13,772 nt of DNA from the NCBI GenBank assembly GCA_027575765.1, contig JANBPT010001131.1, positions 1-13,772 on the forward strand, in the 5' to 3' direction. Positions 7,982 through 13,772 of the stretch are shown here, piece by piece. A program made the position numbers and the translations under genes. How positions within the stretch are numbered: the stretch's first letter is position 1; every line of letters begins with the position of its first letter. The notes under the pieces were generated by a model. The model ran no database searches. It was not told the origin of the DNA and saw nothing but the letters and a program-made list of their open reading frames with translations. The DNA is from Tieghemiomyces parasiticus. Its lineage: Eukaryota; Kickxellomycota; Dimargaritomycetes; Dimargaritales; Dimargaritaceae.

Positions 7982-9232
7982 ATGAGTGATATTCAGGAGA
8001 GAATAGCCGCCGCCCGGAAGGAGACCGAGTCGCTCAAGGAGAAAATCAAGGCCAAGAAGGACGCCCTGGCCGACACTACCCGTAAGTAGCGAGATTACGA
8101 CTTTTCTGCGCAATAGCTTAAAAATATAGAAGGCGGCGCACCGGAACACTTCAAGACGAAGGAAGGGAGGAGGTTGTTAGAAGCTTGGTGATCGTATCGT
8201 CGCCACCGCATTATGGAAACATTGCACCCTTTGGCTTCCGCCCACTAATTTGCCCATCGGTATGCCCTGATACATTTTCCTTACCCCTTCAATCTAGTCA
8301 AAAATGTGGCTGCCGACGTAGAACCTCTACCGCGCATCGTCATGAAGGTGCGCCGTACCCTCAAGGGCCACCTGGCCAAGATCTATGCCATGCATTGGGC
8401 TGCCGACCAGCGTCATCTGGTGTCGGCCTCGCAGGACGGCAAGCTCATTGTGTGGGATGCCTATACCACTAACAAGCTGCACGCCATCCCGCTGCGCTCC
8501 TCCTGGGTCATGACCTGCGCCTACGCCCCATCGGGCAACTTCGTTGCCTGCGGTGGCCTGGACAATCTATGCTCCATCTACAACCTGCGCACTCGCGAGG
8601 GCTCCGTCAAGGTGGCCCGGGAGCTCAGCGCCCACACGGGATACCTGTCGTGTTGCCGATTCCTGAACGACCGCCAGATCCTAACTTCATCAGGCGACAT
8701 GTCCTGCATGCTATGGGATATCGACGCCGGAGTCAAGACGATGGAGTTCAACGATCATGTCGGCGATGTGATGAGCCTCTCCCTCGCGCCCAACCCTAGT
8801 GTGTTTGTGTCAGGCGCCTGTGATGCCACCGCCAAGGTGTGGGATATCCGCTCGGGCAAATGCGTACAGACCTTCACAGGCCACGAGTCCGACATCAACG
8901 CCGTTCAGTTCTTCCCCAACGGCAACGCCTTCGGGACGGGGTCCGACGATGCCTCCTGCCGCCTCTTTGACATCCGTGCTGACCGCGAACTCAACCAGTA
9001 TACCCACGACAACATTCTATGTGGTATCACTTCGGTCGCCTTCTCCATCTCGGGTCGGTTGCTATTTGCTGGTTACGATGACTTCAACTGCAACGTGTGG
9101 GACGTGCTCAAGGGCGACCGGGTGGGCGTCCTTTCCAGCCACGACAACCGTGTGAGCTGCCTAGGCGTCTCCAGTGACGGCATGGCCCTCTGCACTGGTA
9201 GCTGGGACAGTCTGCTCAAGGTCTGGGCCTAA
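7982..9232 (+). CDS. Heterotrimeric G-protein beta subunit, seven WD40 repeats
   Basis: G-beta pairs with G-gamma at the plasma membrane and relays signals from seven-transmembrane receptors. In fungi this covers mating, nutrient sensing and morphogenesis. Two exons: 7982-8081 and 8298-9232. The intron is 8082-8297 (GTAAGT...TAG), phase 1, giving 344 residues, the usual size. Exon 1 encodes an amphipathic helix ([20 protein letters not shown], then a Lys-rich turn) that forms the coiled coil with G-gamma. The join reads ADTTLKNVA, matching family members. The propeller starts at [16 protein letters not shown] (about residue 52). The seven blades end LIVWD, CSIYN, CMLWD, AKVWD, CRLFD, CNVWD and LKVWA. 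Highly conserved G-beta strings such as [39 protein letters not shown] and [13 protein letters not shown] separate it from generic WD proteins and RACK1. The chain ends on Ala directly after the last Trp. The start is fixed by the helix; an internal GTG near the exon 2 acceptor is not a start. Confidence 0.97.
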
Positions 9233-10215
9233 ACCGTCCCTTCCCTCCTTTTTTTCTTGGGTGGCTTTCTGCTTTCTGCCCCTACACGCATCGCGGCCTG
9301 GAGGCTCTGCGTATCCTGGGCCATCTCAGCAACACGGCCGCTGATCATCGCTCCTCGCCGCGGTCACGAGGACGACGATCGAGGGGATTGGGTGGTCGTC
9401 TTGATCCCTAGCGTACGTGCGATACTACCGCTCGAACCCCGCGTTGCACTTCATCTCCCACTTTTACCCTCGTAATCTGACCCCTGCCCGTATCTATCAG
9501 TCCCCCTACCGCCACCTATCATGTCCCGGGCGTTCCGGGGTCCCTCTTAGCCTCCGAACACCCGGGTGTTCATTCCCTCGTACCTATCTCCATCGCCACC
9601 GCCATTGTTTTCCTTCTTTCCCCGCCCTTACTACCCCGTGATCTATCATCAACATGATCGGTTCTGTTCTTTACATTCTATATCCCTTTTTGACCTTGGG
9701 TATTCCGTTACCTTCACCCTTCCTCAGTACTGGTCCTTATTGCTTGCGGGCTCTATCACCATGCTCTGACCAACGCCAAGTCGCGTAACGATCGGTCGTG
9801 GGTTTCTCGTGTCCGAAACAGTCATCGCCTCCCCCGCCTTTTCCTTTCTGCCTTCCCGGTCTCCTCTAATATTAATACTCGAGCCCACGTCCTCTCCGGC
9901 TGCCGTCCGTAATTAATTTACTTTGCCTCTTAAGCAATTTTTGCTGCGCCATATCAATATTATCCACACTGTACTGCCAACCCTGCTAAGTACTAATGAG
10001 TTTCCATAGTGTAGCTGATGTTGGCCGATCAAAGAATTTTGGCCTTGGCTTACTGCAGTGTCAGAGCTGCTGTATTTCGTTTTAGTGATCATGGTTTGGG
10101 AGAAAGCGCAGCCGTCACTTTTTTCACAGGTCGACCGATGTCCGTACAGCCTCAGGGGGAAAGGTTAAGGGGATTGGGGCGCAGGCCAATCATGGCGGTC
10201 GCTTTAACATTGAGC
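9233..10215. other. Convergent spacer between the G-beta and KRI1 3' ends
   Basis: It should contain both 3' UTRs. The left half (to about 9900) continues the C+T-rich character of the G-beta flank; the right half is A/T-richer (9900-10020). I saw no canonical AATAAA in the expected orientation for either gene. Open frames at 9257-9475, 9417-9641 and 10018-10524 have no recognisable domain; the last overlaps the end of KRI1 in antisense. Confidence 0.5.
9556..9571. repeat. 16-base perfect palindrome GAACACCCGGGTGTTC
   Basis: Arms GAACACCC and GGGTGTTC meet with no spacer, centred on CCCGGG, 324 bases after the G-beta stop codon. It could be a dimeric DNA-binding site or a chance event. A second CCCGGG lies about 35 bases upstream without the flanking symmetry. 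Confidence 0.5.
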
Positions 10216-12870
10216 TTAGCTGTGTGCCATACCACGTCCCCGACCCCGGCCCCGGCCGCCTCCGAAACTAGAGCCACCAGATCCACCGCGACCACCACGG
10301 CCGCCCCGATCACCTCGGAAGCTACCACGTCCCCGACCGCGCCCACGGCCCCGGGTTTGCCGGCTAGCGCCCTTACCAAAGAGAGTGATCGGCATGGATT
10401 CGGCCTCCTCGGCGTTCTCTGGCAAAGTGCTGATTTTCTGGTTGAGCCGATTCTGCAACCGCGCCCGGTCCTCCTCACGTGGGGTGAAGCGGTGCGACGG
10501 GACATCCGGGTTAAGGTAAGGTGAGAAGGCGTTCTGGTCCACGTAGGCGTTTAGTTCGTCCTCGTTGGCCAGCAAAATATCCACAGCCGAGAGCCCAAAG
10601 TCTTCCTTCTCGACCTTTTGGTACTTGAAGCGAGTGGGCATGCCGTCGATCTGAAATGTTAATATGTAGAGAGGATTGGTTGATGGGAAGACAGGTTAGT
10701 GGGGGAAGGAGGACAGGCCAGCATTGATCGCATGTAGGTGACAGGGCCTGGCTGAAACACAATACCAATAGGAAGGATATACAAATCTCGGTCACACTTA
10801 CAATATCCTCATAGCCCAGATCATATACGTCATCCATGATATCGCTGGCCATCTTCTTGGGTTTCTTGTTCGGCGGAGCCGGGGCTTCTGCGAAGGTGGT
10901 GGAGGACAGGCGGTATAAAAAAAAGAAAGTAAAGGCATAGTACATTGAGCAAAGGTTAGCCTCCTCCCTCTCTTAGTCCTCCGGGTTAAACGTCAGGTGT
11001 GGTCACCCAATGGTCCCGCCAATTATGCCTTCCACCCCCCCTCTCTCTCTCACTCCTCTCCACCGCTTCCTTGAACCGCGTAGAGAGGGGGATCGTGCGG
11101 GATACTTACCAGAACCGTCGTAGTTGTCGCCACCAGGAAGGTAATCGGCATCCATGATGAAATCGTCGTCACCGACCGGCAGTTTCTTGGTGGACCTGCT
11201 CGCACTATCGTCTTCTAGGTCGCCATAGTCGCCATAATCCTCGTCATCCCATACGGGTTTCTCACCAGGGCCCTCTCCGCCTTCACCGAACTGATTCTCG
11301 TCATTCTCGAGCAGCTTGCCCATCATGGCCTCATGTTTCTCAGGGTCAAACTCGCCGTCCAAATCCAGGTCGTCAAACCCGGCCGTCTTGTTGCCCGTAA
11401 TCTCGCGGATCGTTTGCAGGCGGTCCCAAATCTCGCGCTTCTTTTCGGCGCGCAGCCGGGCGAGTTCCTTCAGCTTGGCCTGCTTCTCTTCAAGCTTGCG
11501 TTCGGCCACCCGCTGGCGCGCCAGTTTGCGGCGGTTGTCCTTGCGCCGCACCGAGCTGGACTCGTTGATCGGGAGGGCGTGGAAGGCCTTGGTGCCGTCG
11601 TCAAACCGGTGATTGTAGTGGTCCTCGAATTCCTCTTGTACCTCGACTTCTTCTTCGTCTTCGTCATCGTCGGGAAGCTTGGCCGAGGCGCCTTTCCCCT
11701 TCTTGGGCTTGTCGCCGCCCTTCCAATTCTGGTTGAGAATGTAGCTGGCGGGAGAGAGAGAGAGAGAGAGAGAGAAAGAACAGGGGGCAAGTAATTTAGG
11801 AGTCAGTGGAGTTAATATTGTTAGCAACGTAGTCGACCTCGAGCTGGCTCGGCAACTACAACGCTCAGCGGAATGTCAGCTTGTTTGGGACCTGGACGTG
11901 GTACTTACTCCATGAGAAATTTGTCATCAGCACTGATCGGTCCCTTCTCATCAGCGTTGCTCCAGTCACGGAACGCCTGGGCCGCATTATCATCCTTGTT
12001 GATGTTCTCCAGTAGGAATTCTTTGTAATCGTCTTCTTCCCTCTCCAGTTCGGCAGATGTCTTGGCCTTGATGGCCAGGAAATCTTCCGCCTCTTCCTCG
12101 TCGTCCTCGCCATCGGCGGCCCGAAGGAGGGCGCGTTTCAACTCCTCCTGGGTCCGCTGGTGATCCTTAATGTCCTGGGCGGAGGTGACCTTCTTCTTGG
12201 TATTGATGATTTCGCTATCGCTAGCTGACTCGGCGTCAGAGTCATCATCGTCGTCAGACGATGACGATGAGGAAGAGGATGAGGAGGCGTCAGATGAGGA
12301 TCTGCCGGACGACGATGACGAAGTGTCTGAGGCACTGTCACTATCGTCACTAGAATCTGAACTCGAATCCGAATTGGACGACGCGCTGCTGGAATCTGAG
12401 GACGTATCCGACGACTCGTCGGCACCGGTCGGGGCAGCTTTCGGCCTATTCGTACGGGCATCAGCCCCCTTCCGCTTACGCTCGAGCTCGCGGGCCTTCA
12501 GCTTCGCCTCCCATTCCTGGCGGGACTTGCGCAGTTCCTCTGCGGAGAAGAAATTCGATTGATCATCGTACAGCCGCTGGTCCTTGCTACGGATAGCGCC
12601 GATGGCCTTGAAGATTTGAAGGTCGACGTCTGGGGTCATTAGATCACCGGTCTCGTCTTCCTCCTCGCTGCTTGATGTTAAGCTATCTAAGCCATGGCCG
12701 ATACTGTCATCACCGTAAACATTGTCGAGGTTCTGGTTGGGGTCGCCGAGCGGAACAGCGTTAGCGAAGCTAGCCTCTTGGTCCGCAGGCTGCTTATTCC
12801 AGTGCTGGTTTGTCCGGCCTGAATTAGCCCCGGAGCCGAAACGACGGCCATGGTTTCCGTATGGTGGCAT
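10216..12870 (-). CDS. KRI1: KRI1-family nucleolar ribosome-biogenesis protein with RGG tail
   Basis: Kri1 works with Krr1 in the nucleolus on early 40S subunit assembly. Four exons: 12870-11909, 11744-11110, 10887-10802 and 10650-10216. The introns are 11908-11745 (GTAAGT...CAG), 11109-10888 (GTAAGT...CAG) and 10801-10651 (GTAAGT...CAG); phases 2, 1 and 0 all agree. The product is 705 residues. Order: Gly/Asn-rich N-terminus; SSSEEEDE then LMTPDVDLQIFKAIGAIRSK (from about 78); Ser/Asp tract (about 152-220); AEDFLAIKAKT and DYKEFLLENI (about 261-290); KFLMDYILNQNW across the first join (about 317-328); a Lys/Arg/Glu-rich helix; FDDLDLDGEFDPEKHEAMMG; FIMDADYLPGGD; and the C-terminal GMPTRFKYQKVEKEDFGLS with ILLANEDELN (about 564-595). 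The last ~54 residues are an RG/RGG-rich tail. The start is the least certain part: the N-terminal KIN-YA-KYE-KKREEL helix usual in Kri1 is not visible, so an upstream exon may be missing. Confidence 0.92.
11752..11774. repeat. (GA)n/(CT)n microsatellite forming an intron pyrimidine tract
   Basis: 23 bases of alternating GA on the plus strand read as (CT)n on the KRI1 coding strand. They end about five bases before the CAG acceptor of the first intron, so the repeat is the intron's polypyrimidine tract. Confidence 0.85.
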
Positions 12871-13564
12871 GTGGAGGGCAGGTAATCGCTGAGCAGGTAG
12901 ATGGCTGCGTCACGTTGCGAAAGCGGGGGCGACAATAAGCAATGCGTCCTAAATTAGGGTACGAAAGGTAATAAGTCTCAGGGACCAGAAGTACGGGGAC
13001 TGGGTCAGGGCTAAGCGTTGCAAGTTAGAAGTTTTGGTACCCTAAGGCTACATGGGCTCTGATGTCCAGCCTGCCTAAAAGAAAAAAAAAAAAAGAAGAA
13101 AAACCGAGTATTGCGACGAAGCCATATTCTCCAGTATAATTTTCAAGTATATCAAAATAGCTGGCCTATTTCCTACGGCGACCTATCCTAGCTGCGGATA
13201 ATAAAATATCACGTGAGTTCAAATGGTCGAGTGGCGAGCGGAGTAGTGAAACCATAATCAGACGTCACGGGCGTCGAAAACGCTTGGGAGCAGGTTAATG
13301 ACATAGCGTTCAGTAGGTTGCCCCGCCCATTCCGACGTTCTGAATCTGCTCGCTGCCTCTAGCGCCTTGCCTCTGTTTGACTACAGCCCAGCACGCAACC
13401 TACCCACTTGATAGCATTGAGTCTTTGCCTGTGGCTTCCTTTTTTTTTTCTTATATGCATCTGTGCGGCCACGGCACGCGGCGCATAGCTCTTTACTCTC
13501 AGCTTCATTGGCTTTCTTTAAAAAAAATATTCATCATATTACTGTCTAACGCCATATTTCACAG
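12871..13564. other. Divergent spacer between KRI1 and the right-edge gene
   Basis: No recognisable coding sequence. On the KRI1 strand a T13-containing pyrimidine run (13082-13094 is A13 on the plus strand) ends in TTTTAG, which could be a promoter pyrimidine element or an acceptor. TCACGTGA is at 13209-13216. The right end reads as the 3' part of an intron: a CTAAC branch site near 13544 and a CAG acceptor at 13562-13564. The frame at 13377-13730 is a shadow of the right-hand exon. Confidence 0.5.
13209..13216. promoter_or_regulatory. TCACGTGA box between divergent genes
   Basis: Perfect 8-base palindrome in the context ATATCACGTGAG, about 340 bases upstream of the KRI1 ATG and about 350 bases before the right-hand exon. 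It matches the known RTCACRTG target of Cbf1-type bHLH factors. Control of either gene is inference. Confidence 0.35.
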
Positions 13565-13766
13565 CCGACCAAGAGCTCCACGAACTGATGAGCCGGCAAA
13601 AGCCCATTGCCTCCGATGTGGAGCGGAAACGCGCTCGCCGCCGGAAGCGCTACGTGCGCCGCCAGTCGTGGTTCGAGAAGGCCCAGGAAGCCCCGCAGAA
13701 CTTTGTTCTGGACTGGTGGGAGAACTTTGAGGCCCTCGACTGGGATAAGATTCAGCGCCGTCTAAG
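13565..13766 (+). CDS. Internal exon of an unrecognised, probably conserved protein; gene runs off the right edge
   Basis: A 202-base exon bounded by a good acceptor (CTAAC near 13544, TTTCACAG ending at 13564) and a donor GTATGT (13767-13772). In the frame that stays open (phase 2 in, phase 2 out) it reads DQELHELMSRQKPIASDVER, then a strongly basic stretch (KRARRRKRYVRRQSWFEK), then APQNFVLDWWENFEALDWDK and QRRL. GC-rich third positions and the acidic/aromatic block DWWENFEALDW look like real protein and unlike the shadow frames. I do not recognise the family. The basic cluster could be a nuclear signal or a membrane-proximal segment; neither is shown. If the acceptor is fortuitous, translation could begin at the in-frame ATG at 13588. 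Upstream exons were not found with confidence. Confidence 0.6.
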
Positions 13767-13772
13767 GTATGT

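Noticed and set aside
10018..10524. 168-codon plus-strand open frame rich in Thr, Ala and Pro
   Set aside because: Its second half is antisense to the KRI1 RGG tail and its first half has no domain or signal; KRI1 is strongly supported.
12170..12562. Plus-strand open frame with long Ser/Asp/Glu runs
   Set aside because: It is the antisense of the KRI1 Ser/Asp tract, where TCN/GAN codons read as low-complexity acidic text on the opposite strand.
13217..13240. tRNA A-box-like TGGTCGAGTGGCGAGCGG
   Set aside because: No B box or acceptor-stem pairing downstream at tRNA distance.

Overview
The window looks like nuclear DNA of a fungus. It is GC-rich in exons and carries conserved eukaryotic housekeeping genes. 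These are interrupted by short introns (131 to 222 bases) with GTAAGT-type donors, CAG/TAG acceptors and, in places, CTAAC branch sites. The proteins are fungal in character: a 344-residue heterotrimeric G-protein beta subunit, a KRI1 nucleolar protein, and an acyl-CoA dehydrogenase ending in a peroxisomal SKL signal. The relatively intron-rich genes and long non-coding spacers would fit an early-diverging (zygomycete-grade) fungus. That placement is inference; no ribosomal or taxonomic marker is present.

Layout. (1) 1-949, minus strand: 5' part of a four-exon Bud32/TP53RK-type kinase of the KEOPS complex, cut by the left edge. (2) 950-2478: spacer with a TATA box, pyrimidine runs, small hairpins and CACGTG boxes, and perhaps an unrecognised plus-strand transcript. 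(3) 2479-4004, minus strand: three-exon peroxisomal acyl-CoA dehydrogenase of the ACAD10/11 type. (4) 4005-7981: nearly 4 kb with no recognisable gene. Its right part (about 6230-7560) is strongly pyrimidine-rich on the plus strand and leads into (5) 7982-9232, plus strand: two-exon G-beta gene. (6) 9233-10215: convergent 3' spacer, also pyrimidine-rich, with a 16-base perfect palindrome. (7) 10216-12870, minus strand: four-exon KRI1 with an acidic serine tract and an unusual RGG tail. (8) 12871-13564: divergent spacer with a TCACGTGA box. (9) 13565-13766, plus strand: one internal exon of a gene I do not recognise, running off the right edge.

The genes do not form one pathway. Bud32 serves tRNA t6A modification, KRI1 serves 40S ribosome assembly, G-beta serves signalling and the dehydrogenase serves fatty-acid oxidation. 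I found no tRNA, rRNA, transposon, CRISPR array or gene cluster, and no convincing new biological system. The items most worth a second look are the RGG-tailed KRI1, the SKL-tagged dehydrogenase, the long pyrimidine-rich G-beta leader, the possible transcript near 1.65-2.4 kb and the orphan right-hand exon. Exon joins were assembled by eye from splice signals plus protein-family agreement.
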